Shown here piece after piece: positions 9,522-19,087 of a stretch of DNA of 64,000 nt. Origin of the DNA: an uncultured Lactobacillaceae bacterium (GTDB taxonomy: Bacteria; Bacillota; Bacilli; Lactobacillales; Lactobacillaceae). The stretch is taken from positions 28,174 through 92,173 of the forward strand of contig CALYQJ010000005.1 of the NCBI GenBank assembly GCA_945285405.1, read 5' to 3'. The translations under genes and the position numbers were made by a program. Below the pieces are notes generated by a model that did no database searches, was not told the DNA's origin, and worked only from the letters and a program-made list of their open reading frames with translations. Numbering within the stretch: the first letter of the stretch is position 1; each line of letters begins with the position of its first letter.

Positions 9522-10406
9522 ATGAATACAAATCTTTCAGAATTTTTTCATCGTTATCAACGCTGGAACAAATTAACTGCTGCTATAACTTATGCAATTT
9601 CAGTTACAATAGCGGTCAATATTTTTTGGTCATCAAGTAATCTATATGGTTCAGGAATCACAGGATTTGCTCAATTAATTCAAACAATTACTTATCGATA
9701 TTTTCATATTAATTTTTTAACAACACCAGTCATGTTACTATTGTTGAATCTTCCTTTACTTTTTATCGCATGGAATAAAATTGGTCATCATTTTACAATT
9801 TATACGTTAATTTCTTTAGTTTTATCCACTATTTTTATGCACTATATATCTGGAGAACCTTTAACTAATAACCCAATTATTAATGCTGTATTTGGGGGAT
9901 TAATCAACGGTACAGGTACTGGATTTGCATTAAGAATGGGAATTTCAACAGGTGGTCTAGATATTATTGGAATTTTAATGCGACGTAAAACCGGAAAAAC
10001 AGTAGGTACCATTAATATGGTTTTTAACTTTTTTATTTTAGTTGCATCAGCATTAATATTTGGTTGGTCAACTGCTTTTTATAGTGCTATAGGAATTTTT
10101 GTGAGTGCTAGAGTAATGGACCTGCTTTATACCAAACAACAGCGAATGCAAGTTCTAATTGTAACAGATAACCCCAAAAAAGTAATCGATAGTATTAAAG
10201 TTGGAATGCACCGCGGTGTAACTATTATTGGTGAAGCAAAAGGTGCTTATACACGTAATGAAAAAACTATTTTATTAACAATAATTTCACGGTATGAGCT
10301 ATATGATTTTCATAAAATTATGCGAGAGACAGATCCTAATTCTTTTGTTAGTATAACTAATGTAGCCAAACTATATGGGAACTTTTACGAAAAAAAAGTT
10401 AATTGA
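9522..10406 (+). CDS. YitT-family membrane protein
   Basis: Member of the YitT family (DUF161 membrane part plus C-terminal DUF2179); the function is unknown. Five or six hydrophobic helices are followed from about residue 195 by a soluble domain (QQRMQVLIVTDNPKKVIDSI, then HRGVTIIGEAKGAYTRNEK) typical of DUF2179. The FGGLINGTGTGFALRMGIST and GGLDIIG motifs are family hallmarks. I chose ATG 9522 because AAGGA lies just upstream; a TTG at 9450 gives 24 extra residues but its G-rich run abuts the start. The gene stands alone, divergent from rpsU and upstream of tRNA-Arg. Confidence 0.88.
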   Translation: MNTNLSEFFHRYQRWNKLTAAITYAISVTIAVNIFWSSSNLYGSGITGFAQLIQTITYRYFHINFLTTPVMLLLLNLPLLFIAWNKIGHHFTIYTLISLVLSTIFMHYISGEPLTNNPIINAVFGGLINGTGTGFALRMGISTGGLDIIGILMRRKTGKTVGTINMVFNFFILVASALIFGWSTAFYSAIGIFVSARVMDLLYTKQQRMQVLIVTDNPKKVIDSIKVGMHRGVTIIGEAKGAYTRNEKTILLTIISRYELYDFHKIMRETDPNSFVSITNVAKLYGNFYEKKVN

Positions 10407-10420
10407 ATTTATCTGATTTA

Positions 10421-10449
10421 TTGCATTCAAGCAGATTTTTGGTTAAAAT
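10421..10449 (+). promoter_or_regulatory. promoter of tRNA-Arg
   Basis: A -35 TTGCAT (10421-10426) and a -10 TAAAAT (10444-10449) are separated by exactly 17 bases, placing the start of transcription a few bases before the mature tRNA. Confidence 0.6.
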
Positions 10450-10460
10450 ATAAAAGTTGT

Positions 10461-10534
10461 GTCACAGTGGCTCAGCTGGATAGAGCAACGGTCTTCTAAA
10501 CCGTGGGTCGTGAGTTCGAATCTCACCTGTGACA
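10461..10534 (+). tRNA. tRNA-Arg (anticodon UCU)
   Basis: A 74-nt cloverleaf. The acceptor arms GTCACAG and CTGTGAC pair fully, the D-arm carries GCTCAGCTGGATAGAGC, the anticodon stem ACGGT/ACCGT encloses loop CTTCTAA with anticodon TCT, and the T-arm is GTGAG-TTCGAAT-CTCAC. The 3' CCA is not encoded, so the Cca enzyme in this window must add it. UCU reads AGA and AGG codons. Confidence 0.97.
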
Positions 10535-10557
10535 TTGAAAATTAATTCTTTATAATC

Positions 10558-10585
10558 AAAAAAGCTCAAGATATGAGCTTTTTTT
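10558..10585 (+). terminator. terminator after tRNA-Arg
   Basis: Stem AAAAAAGCTCA pairs with TGAGCTTTTTT around a 5-base loop and ends in a T-run, 24 nt after the tRNA. Confidence 0.85.
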
Positions 10586-10636
10586 GTATACTATATAACT
10601 CAAAATTAAAGAAAAATATTATAAAAAGGCAAAAAT

Positions 10637-10668
10637 AAAAACGTTGAAACTTCAATTTCAACGTTTTT
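10637..10668 (-). terminator. bidirectional-looking terminator
   Basis: The 13-bp inverted repeat AAAAACGTTGAAA / TTTCAACGTTTTT with a 6-base loop lies between tRNA-Arg (plus) and the 60-residue gene (minus). T-runs on both strands suit termination in both directions. Confidence 0.75.
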
Positions 10669-10747
10669 AAAATTTAATCTAAAAACGAATCTTTTTTATA
10701 CTTATAAATTAAATTAACTAAATTTTATAAAGCATAAATTGTTAAAA

Positions 10748-10930
10748 CTATTTAGGGAGCTTAACTGGACGATCTGGATGAGAAACATCAGAAGTAAAAC
10801 TAACAGATCTCATTGCAAAAGGAGTAGATACCCAAACTGTTTTTCGAGTTCGCATACCTTTATTAAAATTTTTTTGATTACGATAATCGGTATTTTTATT
10901 AGATTTAGAAGAAAATAAATGCCCAAACAT
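10748..10930 (-). CDS. small basic protein of unknown function (60 aa)
   Basis: I do not recognise this gene. It codes for 60 residues rich in Lys, Arg, Asn and Ser with a C-terminal HPDRPVKLPK; there is no membrane segment, signal peptide or cysteine. A GGAGGT sequence lies 11 nt before the ATG, slightly long but strong, and a clear terminator-type hairpin follows the stop, which together favour a real gene. It sits in a gene-poor stretch between tRNA-Arg and the PPDK regulator. Confidence 0.5.
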   Translation of the reverse strand: MFGHLFSSKSNKNTDYRNQKNFNKGMRTRKTVWVSTPFAMRSVSFTSDVSHPDRPVKLPK

Positions 10931-11262
10931 AATTAAATTTGACCTCCATTCAAAATAAATAAAAAAATTAAATTTTTATATTTTTATTCTTAGAAAGAAT
11001 ATAAAAATTAGTGCAACACAGCAGATAATTTTATTCAAAAGCTAACCTAAAATACTTCATCGATTTATAGTTCTTTGATTCTTTCCACTAATAATTTTAA
11101 CATTTTTATTTACTTTTGGGGCACTTTAATTCTAAAAAAAAATTAATTTTTAATTAAGTTTTTATAAAAATTATGAAGCTATTTTTCAACATATTTGCTG
11201 ATCTAAAATTTAAGATTCTTAAAAACTATAAAAATTTAAACTGAAATTAAATTAAAAAGCAA
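10931..11262. other. gene-free 332-bp stretch
   Basis: Very AT-rich, with no reading frame supported by a ribosome binding site. It holds an inverted repeat at about 10971-11008 (AATTTTTATATT against AATATAAAAATT) upstream of the 60-residue gene; this could be a weak terminator or leader hairpin. I see no RNA gene signature. Confidence 0.5.
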
Positions 11263-11487
11263 TTAAACTTCATAGTTATTTATTTGCTCAATTCTAGTTA
11301 TATATCTATTTTTCATTTGTGATATTACTGAATTACGACTTGATTTATTAAAATATGAGGAAGTCCACTCTTCACCATTACGATTAAAATCAAGATGATA
11401 TAGCCCATTTTTATCCTTTTGAGAATAAACGGTAATATTAATTGATTCTTTACTTTTTTTTCGATTATTAAGGTGTTCTAAATTCAT
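11263..11487 (-). CDS. small protein of unknown function (74 aa)
   Basis: I do not recognise this gene. It codes for 74 mostly polar, charged residues with predicted strand-like stretches (SINITVYSQKDKNGLYHLDF) followed by a basic helix (SRNSVISQMKNRYITRIEQ). There is no membrane segment or cysteine. GGAGG lies 5 nt before the ATG, strong support for translation. It points away from the PPDK-regulator gene, so the two share the intergenic region at 11488-11670. Confidence 0.6.
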   Translation of the reverse strand: MNLEHLNNRKKSKESINITVYSQKDKNGLYHLDFNRNGEEWTSSYFNKSSRNSVISQMKNRYITRIEQINNYEV

Positions 11488-11613
11488 TGTTCCTCCGAAA
11501 CAGTTTTGCTGTTTAAGATTATTAATCTAATTTTTTTTTACTTTTTCACTACAATAATTGTAAACATTTTTAAAAAATATAAAAGCGTTTGTTAAAAAAA
11601 TAAATTAAAACAT

Positions 11614-11644
11614 TTGTAATCATTAGTGTATTTTCCGATATACT
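11614..11644 (+). promoter_or_regulatory. possible promoter of the PPDK-regulator gene
   Basis: TTGTAA (11614-11619) and TATACT (11639-11644) are separated by 19 bases, a suboptimal spacer, about 27 nt before the GTG start. This is weak support only. Confidence 0.3.
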
Positions 11645-11670
11645 ATAGATAAAAGACTGGAGGAATAACG

Positions 11671-12507
11671 GTGAAAGAAATAACAATTTATACAGTATCT
11701 GATTCAGTTGGAGATACTGCAACCAAATTAACACATGCTGCTTTAGCCCAATATCCGGAATTAAAAGTAAATTATGTAAAATTTCCTTTTATTAATGAAG
11801 AAAAGAAAATTACAAGCCTTGTTAATGAAGCAGCTGATAATAAAGCAATAATTGTATTTTCCTTAGGAGTCAATGGACTTGCAAAATACATGAACAACTA
11901 TTGTAAGGCTCGTCATGTAGTTTGTTTTGATTTAATGAGTCCAATTATTAACTATATTCATGATTTAACTGGATTAAACCCTAAAGGTGAAGCGGGTGCG
12001 GTTCATCATTTAAATGAAAATTACTTTAATCGCATTTCAGCTGTAGAATTTGCTGTGCTTTACGATGATGGTAAAGACCCTAAAGGGTTTCTAGAAGCAG
12101 ATCTAGTTTTGGTTGGAGTATCTCGAACTTCAAAAACACCACTTTCTTTATTTTTAGCTAATCGTAACTTAAAAGTAGCCAACTTTCCCTTAGTAAAAAA
12201 TGCAACTTTACCACCAGAATTATTTAAAATTAACCCTCAAAAAATTGTTGGATTAACAACCGAACCTGAAGTTTTAATGGAAATTCGTAAAGAACGTTTA
12301 ATTTCCTACGGATTAAAACCTGAAGCTGCATATTCTGATATAAAAAATGTTAAAAGTGAATTGCAATACGCCAATAATTTATTTAAAAAACTGGGATGTA
12401 TGGTAATTAATACTGCCCATCGTTCAATTGAAGAAAGCGCAGCACTAATTATGCAACATTTAAATTTAGATGATGAAGGAAATAAAATTAAGACTAAAGG
12501 AGAATAG
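11671..12507 (+). CDS. pyruvate, phosphate dikinase regulatory protein (DUF299 family)
   Basis: Bifunctional ADP-dependent kinase/phosphorylase family that switches pyruvate phosphate dikinase or PEP synthase off and on. The family N-terminus (ITIYTVSDSVGDTATKL) and the P-loop-like GVSRTSKTPLS near residue 150 are clear, and 278 residues is normal length. The start is GTG with GGAGG 7-8 nt upstream. In Bacillus the homologue yqfL sits between glyS and dnaG; here it is separate and followed 12 nt later by pepX. No dikinase gene is in the window, so its target is unknown here. Confidence 0.9.
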   Translation: MKEITIYTVSDSVGDTATKLTHAALAQYPELKVNYVKFPFINEEKKITSLVNEAADNKAIIVFSLGVNGLAKYMNNYCKARHVVCFDLMSPIINYIHDLTGLNPKGEAGAVHHLNENYFNRISAVEFAVLYDDGKDPKGFLEADLVLVGVSRTSKTPLSLFLANRNLKVANFPLVKNATLPPELFKINPQKIVGLTTEPEVLMEIRKERLISYGLKPEAAYSDIKNVKSELQYANNLFKKLGCMVINTAHRSIEESAALIMQHLNLDDEGNKIKTKGE

Positions 12508-12519
12508 ATAGGAATATAA

Positions 12520-14817
12520 ATGAAATATAACGCTTTTGCTAAACCAATTTTCTATAATTCCAAAACTGAATTAAAAAAAATTAACCTATTTTCAAATGAC
12601 GAAGAATTTTCAGCACAACTAAAATTTTACTTTAATCGTTTAACCTATCCACAAAGTGATTTGAGTAAAATTGCAGTTAATCAAAATCAAACTTTATCTG
12701 ATTTAATCGTAAGTAAACCGAATCAGTTAACTGCTGAACAGTTCTATACTATAATTTTACAAATTCTAGATTTTCATTTAGGAGTTGATTTTACTTTAAA
12801 TAAATCCATAGACTTTTTAAATAAAACTAATCAAAATATTCTAAAAGAAAAAAAAGTTTCATTAAATAATTTACCTGATTTTATTTTTAATGCACTTAAT
12901 CTTCGTGCAGCTAATGGGCTTTCTTTAATTGATAATTTAATAAACGATAATTTTTTAATAAATTTTGAAGAAAAAAGCAGTAATTCAATTTTTTTTGCGG
13001 GAAAATCTTTACCAGTTTTTCATAATTTTATAAAAGAAAATTACTATATTGATACCCAAATTGATACAGATGAAGATGGTTATAGTGATCGTGTATTAGT
13101 ACAAATCACTCGCCCTACATCTTCAAATAAAATACCTGTAATTCTTTGTGCTAATCCTTATTATAAGGGCACAAATGAAATGAATCCCGAATTAAATTCT
13201 ATTAAAGGAGATTTAAAAGTAAAAGATGTCAAAACAATTAAACTAAATCCAATTAGTGAATATAAAATTGCTCCAAGCAAAGTAGTTAAAAATTCTGATG
13301 ATAAAAGCTTTTCTTATTCGGCTAATCAAGAATCTCTTGATTTTCCTCTTAATAATTTTTTCTTAGCCCGCGGATTTGCTGTAGCTTACGTTGCAGGATT
13401 AGGAACAAGAGGATCTCAGGGTATGAGAACTACTGGTGATCGTGCTGAGACAATAACTTGCTGTAAAACTATTGAATTTTTAAGTGGCAATGAACCTGGT
13501 TATATTAATAAAAATAGTAAAAAACAAATAACTTTAAATTGGTGTAACGGTGCAGTTGCTATGACTGGACGTAGTTATTTAGGAACTTTAGCTACAGCAG
13601 CAGCAACTCAAAATCCTAAAGGACTTAAAACCATTATTTCTGAATCGGCAATTTCAAATTGGTACAATTATTATCGTGAAAATGGATTAGTGGTTGCTCC
13701 TGGTGGTTTTCCAGGTGAAGATGCAGATGTACTGGCTTTAGATACTTATTCTCGTTGGTATGATGGTGCTGAATATTTAAAAACAGCAGAAACATTTAAA
13801 CAATTGAAAAATAAGATGAAACATGAGCAAGATAGAGTAACGGGAAATTACAATCAATTTTGGCAAAATCGTAATTATTTGTTAGAAGCGGATCAAATAA
13901 AAATCGATTGTCTATATGTTCATGGCCTTAATGACTGGAATGTAAAACCTATTAATCTTTATCAGCTCTATCATAAAGCTAAAAATGCCCATTTAAAACT
14001 GATTTTACATCAAGGACAACACATCAGTCCTCACAATATTCAATCTCTTGATTACTTAGATATTTGTAATTTTTGGTTAACCAATCATCTTTATAATGTT
14101 GATAATAAAATTACTAAAACTTTACCTAATATAATAGTTCAAAATAATCGTAATCCCGACACTTGGAAAGAATCAAAAATTTGGGGTAAAAAGCAAGTAA
14201 AATCAATTAAATTGGGGCAAGGTAGTTATACATATTGTGATAATTTAAGTCAAATTTTTGATCATAATTTTAATCATGAATTAAATAATTATGAATCATC
14301 TTTTGCCTTAAAAAATCCTATTTTTAAAAGATCTTGTTTTATTTTAGATATCAAACTACAAGAAGCCTTGACAATTAATGGTCAAGCGAAAATTAAAATA
14401 AATATTAAAACAAATGCTCAAACTGGTTTACTTAGTGCAGCTCTGTTTGAAATAAATCCAACTAAATTAACAACCACAAGTACTACTCCTGTTGAAAATC
14501 GTTTTTTTCAATTAGTACCTAATCAAGAAAGAGTTGCATTACATACTTTTAAAACTAAATCATTCCCATATCGTTTAATTACTTTTGGTCATATCAATCT
14601 ACAAAATATAGATGGTCCAGCTAAAATTAACCAAGTTAAACCTCAAATACCTCTTGATTTAAATTTAGATTTACAACCTACCATTTATGAACTTGTACCC
14701 GATAGTAAATTAAGATTAATTTTATTTGGGAGTGATATGAAATATACAATCCAAGTAAAAACACCACAAGAATATACTTTAAATTTAGACCGTTCCACTT
14801 TGTTCTTACCATATTAA
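12520..14817 (+). CDS. pepX: Xaa-Pro dipeptidyl-peptidase PepX
   Basis: Cytoplasmic serine peptidase (family S15) that releases X-Pro dipeptides from peptide N-termini, important for using proline-rich peptides. The 765 residues match the lactic-acid-bacterial enzyme. The N-terminal helical domain is followed by the alpha/beta-hydrolase core with nucleophile S352 in TGRSYLG, D472 in NDWNV and H501 in GQHIS, then the C-terminal jelly-roll. AGGA precedes the ATG. It lies 12 nt after the PPDK-regulator gene and shares its transcript up to the terminator at 14833. Confidence 0.97.
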   Translation: MKYNAFAKPIFYNSKTELKKINLFSNDEEFSAQLKFYFNRLTYPQSDLSKIAVNQNQTLSDLIVSKPNQLTAEQFYTIILQILDFHLGVDFTLNKSIDFLNKTNQNILKEKKVSLNNLPDFIFNALNLRAANGLSLIDNLINDNFLINFEEKSSNSIFFAGKSLPVFHNFIKENYYIDTQIDTDEDGYSDRVLVQITRPTSSNKIPVILCANPYYKGTNEMNPELNSIKGDLKVKDVKTIKLNPISEYKIAPSKVVKNSDDKSFSYSANQESLDFPLNNFFLARGFAVAYVAGLGTRGSQGMRTTGDRAETITCCKTIEFLSGNEPGYINKNSKKQITLNWCNGAVAMTGRSYLGTLATAAATQNPKGLKTIISESAISNWYNYYRENGLVVAPGGFPGEDADVLALDTYSRWYDGAEYLKTAETFKQLKNKMKHEQDRVTGNYNQFWQNRNYLLEADQIKIDCLYVHGLNDWNVKPINLYQLYHKAKNAHLKLILHQGQHISPHNIQSLDYLDICNFWLTNHLYNVDNKITKTLPNIIVQNNRNPDTWKESKIWGKKQVKSIKLGQGSYTYCDNLSQIFDHNFNHELNNYESSFALKNPIFKRSCFILDIKLQEALTINGQAKIKINIKTNAQTGLLSAALFEINPTKLTTTSTTPVENRFFQLVPNQERVALHTFKTKSFPYRLITFGHINLQNIDGPAKINQVKPQIPLDLNLDLQPTIYELVPDSKLRLILFGSDMKYTIQVKTPQEYTLNLDRSTLFLPY

Positions 14818-14832
14818 TATTCACATTTAATT

Positions 14833-14870
14833 AAAAGGAGAAAAATTACTTTGTAATTTTTCTCCTTTTT
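14833..14870. terminator. bidirectional terminator between pepX and hslU
   Basis: A 17-bp stem (AAAAGGAGAAAAATTAC pairing with its complement) around a 3-base loop has A/T flanks on both sides and ends the convergent pepX and hslU transcripts. Confidence 0.85.
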
Positions 14871-14882
14871 TAATCTCAGTAT

Positions 14883-16370
14883 TTATAAAATATACTCGCT
14901 TAAATCTCTATCTGAAACTATTTTACCAAGTTTATTTTCTACATATTGATCAGTAATTTCAATTCTACCGGTGTTCATTCCTGGTGATTCAAAAAGAATG
15001 TCTTCAAGAACCTTTTCTATTACTGTTGCTAACCTTCTAGCTCCAATATTTTCATTCATTTCGTTTAATTTAGCCGAAATCTGAGCAATTTTATCAATCG
15101 CTGAATGACTAAAAGTTAATTCAACACCATCTGTCTTAACTAACTCCTCATACTGCTTAATAATTGCATCGTCTGGATCTATTAAAATATGACGAAAATC
15201 AGATTCAGATAGATTATTTAATTCAACTCTAATTGGAAAACGCCCTTGTAACTCAGCAATTAAATCACTAGGTTTATTTTGTTCAAATGCACCTGAAGCG
15301 ATAAATAAAATATGTTCTGTGTTCACCATTCCATATTTTGTTTTTATCTCTGACCCTTCTACAATTGGTAAAATATCACGTTGCACTCCTTCTCGAGAAA
15401 CTTGCCCTGAATTACGACTTCCATCACTGGCTATTTTATCAAATTCATCAATAAATATGATTCCAGAATTTTCAGCTAAATTAATTGCCTCAATATTAAC
15501 ATCACTAGAATTAATCAGTTTCTCTGCTGCTTGATCAGTTAATATTTTTCTTGCTTCCTTTACCTTCATCTTTTTTTCAACATAACGCGGAGGAATAATT
15601 CTATCTAAAGTTTCTGACATATCAATCCCCATCGATCCCATAGTATCCAGTGAAGGGGTTTGAGACTTTTCTTGAACCGGAATAGTCACCATTTTGTCTT
15701 CAAGTTTGCCATTTTTTAATTTTTCGCTTACTTCATTTCGATCTTCAATAAGCTTTTTCTTAGCCGCTGCCTCTTCAGCTTTTTTTTGTTCCGAAGTTTT
15801 TTCTGATTTGCCATTATTTTGATTGATATCTTTAGGAAAATTAGGAATAGCTTTTGAAGGATCAATTCCTAAAACATTACCCAACTGATTTACAGCAGTA
15901 AGAACTTGATTCATTTCTGAATTAGAAGACTCGGTCTTTTTTTCTGGTACTAAATACTTAACCAATTGGGAATTAGCCATTTTTACTGCTTCATCAAGAA
16001 TGGCTTTACGTTTATCTTTTTTTACAATATTAACTGATATATCTACTAAATCACGCACCATCGATTCAACATCTCGTCCAACATAACCCACCTCAGTAAA
16101 TTTAGTAGCTTCTACCTTAATAAAAGGTGCGCCTACAATTTTTGCTAATCGACGAGCAATTTCAGTTTTTCCAACTCCAGTGGGCCCAATCATCATTAAA
16201 TTTTTAGGCGTAATTGACTCTTGCCACTGACGGCTAAGTTGTAAACGACGGTAACGGTTAAAAATAGCAATAGCAATAGCCTTTTTAGCTTCTTTTTGTC
16301 CGACAATATATTTATCCAATTCGTTTACAATTTGCTGAGGAGTCAATGGACTTTTAGGATTATTCATCAC
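14883..16370 (-). CDS. hslU: ATP-dependent protease ATPase subunit HslU
   Basis: AAA+ unfoldase ring (ClpY) that feeds substrates to HslV. Walker [10 protein letters not shown] lies near residue 60, the pore motif is GYVGRDVES, Walker B is [12 protein letters not shown], and sensor regions plus the C-terminal docking tail (SEYIL) are present. At 495 residues it is about 25 longer than usual; the extra length lies in a Lys/Glu/Ala-rich stretch of the intermediate domain. GTG 16368-16370 has GAGG about 9 nt upstream; the next codon is ATG and could be the start instead. It overlaps hslV by 11 nt. The codY gene that follows hslU in Bacillus is absent. Confidence 0.95.
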   Translation of the reverse strand: MMNNPKSPLTPQQIVNELDKYIVGQKEAKKAIAIAIFNRYRRLQLSRQWQESITPKNLMMIGPTGVGKTEIARRLAKIVGAPFIKVEATKFTEVGYVGRDVESMVRDLVDISVNIVKKDKRKAILDEAVKMANSQLVKYLVPEKKTESSNSEMNQVLTAVNQLGNVLGIDPSKAIPNFPKDINQNNGKSEKTSEQKKAEEAAAKKKLIEDRNEVSEKLKNGKLEDKMVTIPVQEKSQTPSLDTMGSMGIDMSETLDRIIPPRYVEKKMKVKEARKILTDQAAEKLINSSDVNIEAINLAENSGIIFIDEFDKIASDGSRNSGQVSREGVQRDILPIVEGSEIKTKYGMVNTEHILFIASGAFEQNKPSDLIAELQGRFPIRVELNNLSESDFRHILIDPDDAIIKQYEELVKTDGVELTFSHSAIDKIAQISAKLNEMNENIGARRLATVIEKVLEDILFESPGMNTGRIEITDQYVENKLGKIVSDRDLSEYIL

Positions 16371-16893
16371 GGTTTAATACCTCAACTTTAAGATTATCAT
16401 TAGTATAAATATCGATTTCAGATGCAATTTTAACACTTTTTACAACTATTTCTTCCGGTGATAAATCAGTATTATCCAGCATAGCCATTGCAGCAGCTTG
16501 GGCATAATTACCACCAGAACCAATAGCTAAAATGTCAAACTGCGGTTGAATAATTTCACCATTTCCAGAAATCAAAAGCATATCTTTTTTATCAGCTACA
16601 ATTAACATTGCTTCAAGCTTTTGTAAAGCTTGATCCTTACGCCAATCTTGCGCTAATTCAACTGCCGATCTACGTAAATCACCATTATATTTTTTTAATT
16701 TACTTTCAAAGCGATCTTGTAAAGTTACAGCATCAGCAACTCCTCCAGCAAAACCTGAAAGCACTTGATTTTCATAAATACGCCGAATTTTTTGAGCGTT
16801 TCCCTTCATGATATACTTCTCACCAGCAGTAACTTGACCATCTCCAGCAATTGCTATTTGATGTTTATTTCTTACGATACAAATTGTAGTCAT
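16360..16893 (-). CDS. hslV: ATP-dependent protease peptidase subunit HslV
   Basis: Proteasome-like threonine protease (ClpQ) that forms a dodecamer capped by HslU. After Met removal the mature protein begins TTICIV with the catalytic Thr. The [20 protein letters not shown] stretch, the [12 protein letters not shown] motif and the [13 protein letters not shown] stretch are typical. The 177 residues match the family. It lies 9 nt after xerC in the topA-trmFO-xerC-hslV-hslU operon, the same order as the Bacillus cod operon. Confidence 0.96.
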   Translation of the reverse strand: MTTICIVRNKHQIAIAGDGQVTAGEKYIMKGNAQKIRRIYENQVLSGFAGGVADAVTLQDRFESKLKKYNGDLRRSAVELAQDWRKDQALQKLEAMLIVADKKDMLLISGNGEIIQPQFDILAIGSGGNYAQAAAMAMLDNTDLSPEEIVVKSVKIASEIDIYTNDNLKVEVLNRDE

Positions 16894-16902
16894 ATTTTAA
16901 CC

Positions 16903-17784
16903 TCATTTTCTTGGAAAATCTTGATTATAAATTTCTTGTAGTTTTTTTACAGATACATGAGTATAAATTTGAGTTGTATTAATTGATGCATGACCTAAAA
17001 GTTCCTGAACAATCCTAATATCAGCCCCATTATCCAACATGTGAGTCGCTAAAGAATGACGCAAAATATGAGGATGGATTCCTGGATGATTAATTGCAAT
17101 TAAAACTCGTTTAAAGATATACTCTAACCCACGAGAAGTTAATTTATCTCCATGGGAATTTAAAATTAAAAAATCATTAATCTTATTTTTTATAATTACA
17201 GGGCGCGCCTTTTTTAAATAAATCTTTAAAATCCGATCAAAATGTTGATTAAAAGGAGCATACCGATCTTTATTTCCTTTTCCGTGAATTAAAATCACCT
17301 TTAAATTTCGATCAATTTCATTCAATTTTATTTGAATTGCTTCAGAAATCCTAATACCCGTGGAATATAATAATTCAAAAATTAAACGATTTCTAATTTC
17401 TATAGGCGTTTCACAAGGAATTTCATCAATTAATTCATTCATTTCTTTTTGATAAAGAACCTTGGGTAAATGTTTTGAACGTTTAGAACTTTTAATTTTT
17501 TTAATAGGACTTACAACTATTAACTCTTGATGAAGTAAATATTGAAAAAAAGAGGCTAAAGCTGACTTTTTACGATTAATTGAAGCAGGTGAATACTTTT
17601 CATTTAAATGATTTAAATATAAAAAATAATCCTTTTTATTAATATTGATATATGGTTTATCATTAAAAAAATTAAAAAAATCGTTTAAATCTCTTTCATA
17701 AGCATTAACAGTTTGTTGAGAATAGTGCCTTAAATTCTTAATAAAATCTAAAAACTTTTGAATTTGTTCTTGATTTTCACTCAA
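16903..17784 (-). CDS. xerC: tyrosine recombinase XerC
   Basis: Site-specific recombinase that resolves chromosome dimers at dif together with XerD. The N-terminal SAM-like core-binding domain is followed by the catalytic domain with Arg in TGIRISEA, Lys in HGKGNKDR, HxxR in HILRHSLATH, and the LGHASINTTQIYTH motif carrying the last His and the nucleophilic Tyr. Position between trmFO and hslV marks it as the XerC/CodV member; the second recombinase at 38.7 kb is XerD. Confidence 0.93.
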   Translation of the reverse strand: MSENQEQIQKFLDFIKNLRHYSQQTVNAYERDLNDFFNFFNDKPYININKKDYFLYLNHLNEKYSPASINRKKSALASFFQYLLHQELIVVSPIKKIKSSKRSKHLPKVLYQKEMNELIDEIPCETPIEIRNRLIFELLYSTGIRISEAIQIKLNEIDRNLKVILIHGKGNKDRYAPFNQHFDRILKIYLKKARPVIIKNKINDFLILNSHGDKLTSRGLEYIFKRVLIAINHPGIHPHILRHSLATHMLDNGADIRIVQELLGHASINTTQIYTHVSVKKLQEIYNQDFPRK

Positions 17785-17788
17785 TAGC

Positions 17789-19087
17789 TTATACCTCTAG
17801 TTCTTGAACTAATTGTAAAGCACGCTGAGCCATAATATTTCTTCGCTCAATTTTATTTTTCACCTTTACATTTAAAGGAGTTATGATTCCAAAATTAGCA
17901 TTCATTGGTTGAAAATGTTTTGAATCGGCGTTCGCTACATAATTTCCCATTGCACCAAGCATTGTTTTAGAACTTAAATTTAATTCTTTTTTGTTCAATT
18001 TTTGATAAAGAGCTAAAGCAGCAACTAAACCACTACCTGCACTTTCCACATAACCCTCAACCCCAGTAATTTGTCCTGCAAAATATATCTGTGGTTGTTC
18101 TCTTAATTGATAATTTGCTGTTAATAAATGTGGTGAGTTAATAAATGTATTACGATGCATAACTCCATATCTTACAAAATCAACATCCTTTAAACCTGGA
18201 ATTAAATGAAAAACCCTTTTTTGTTCACCCCATTTTAAATGAGTTTGAAATCCAACTAAATTATACATAGATTTAGAAACATTATCCTGTCTTAACTGAA
18301 CAACCGCATAAGGTAATTCACCATTAGGTTTTTCTAAACCAACTGGTTTTAACGGACCAAAAAGCAAAGTTTTTTTACCTCTCCGAGCCATTTCCTCTAT
18401 TGGCATACAACCTTCAAAATATTTATTATCCTCAAAATTATGCAGTTGAACTGTTTCAGCGGTCACAAGCGCTTGATAGAAAACATCAAACTGATTTTTA
18501 TCCATAGGGCAATTTAAGTATGCAGCTTCTCCTTTATCGTAACGAGACTTTTCATAAACAAAATCATAATCTATTAAATTATTTGAAATAATTGGCGCCG
18601 CAGCATCAAAAAAGAACAACTGATTTTCACCAGTAAGTTCTTTAATAGTCTGCGTCAAACCAGGAGAAGTTAAAGGTCCTGTAGCAATAATTGTTGGATT
18701 GTTACCAATTGAAGTTACCTCATCATTAATAATTTCAACATTAGGTAATGCCTTAATTGTATTTGTAATACTTTTAGAAAAGCTATCACGGTCTACCGCC
18801 AAAGCACTTCCAGCTGGAACTTGATGTGTATCAGCAGCACGAATTACTAATGAGTCTAATTGCCGCATCTCAGCTTTTAATAATCCTACTCCGTTAGTAA
18901 TGTCATTAGAACGCAAAGAATTAGTGCAAACCAACTCTGCAAAATAATTTGTATGATGTGCTGGCGTCATTTTTTTATCTCGCATTTCAAACAGACGAAC
19001 TGGTATGCCTCTTTTAGCCAGTTGGTAAGCTGCCTCAGATCCTGCCAAACCAGCACCAATAATATCAACCTGTACTTGTTCATTCAT
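17789..19087 (-). CDS. trmFO: tRNA (uracil-54-C5)-methyltransferase TrmFO
   Basis: Folate- and FAD-dependent enzyme that makes m5U54 in the tRNA T-loop. The N-terminal FAD-binding motif [18 protein letters not shown], the [11 protein letters not shown] stretch and the C-terminal [17 protein letters not shown] motif are diagnostic; 432 residues is normal. Its ATG overlaps the topA stop by one base (TAATG), so the two are likely coupled. Confidence 0.96.
   Translation of the reverse strand: MNEQVQVDIIGAGLAGSEAAYQLAKRGIPVRLFEMRDKKMTPAHHTNYFAELVCTNSLRSNDITNGVGLLKAEMRQLDSLVIRAADTHQVPAGSALAVDRDSFSKSITNTIKALPNVEIINDEVTSIGNNPTIIATGPLTSPGLTQTIKELTGENQLFFFDAAAPIISNNLIDYDFVYEKSRYDKGEAAYLNCPMDKNQFDVFYQALVTAETVQLHNFEDNKYFEGCMPIEEMARRGKKTLLFGPLKPVGLEKPNGELPYAVVQLRQDNVSKSMYNLVGFQTHLKWGEQKRVFHLIPGLKDVDFVRYGVMHRNTFINSPHLLTANYQLREQPQIYFAGQITGVEGYVESAGSGLVAALALYQKLNKKELNLSSKTMLGAMGNYVANADSKHFQPMNANFGIITPLNVKVKNKIERRNIMAQRALQLVQELEV

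Noticed and set aside
10557..10590. Possible attachment-site duplication after tRNA-Arg
   Set aside because: The repeat is a terminator hairpin; no second copy of the tRNA 3' end and no integrase of phage type are in the window. XerC and XerD are the housekeeping recombinases.
16903..17784. Mobile-element integrase
   Set aside because: Position between trmFO and hslV and full similarity to XerC show a housekeeping recombinase.
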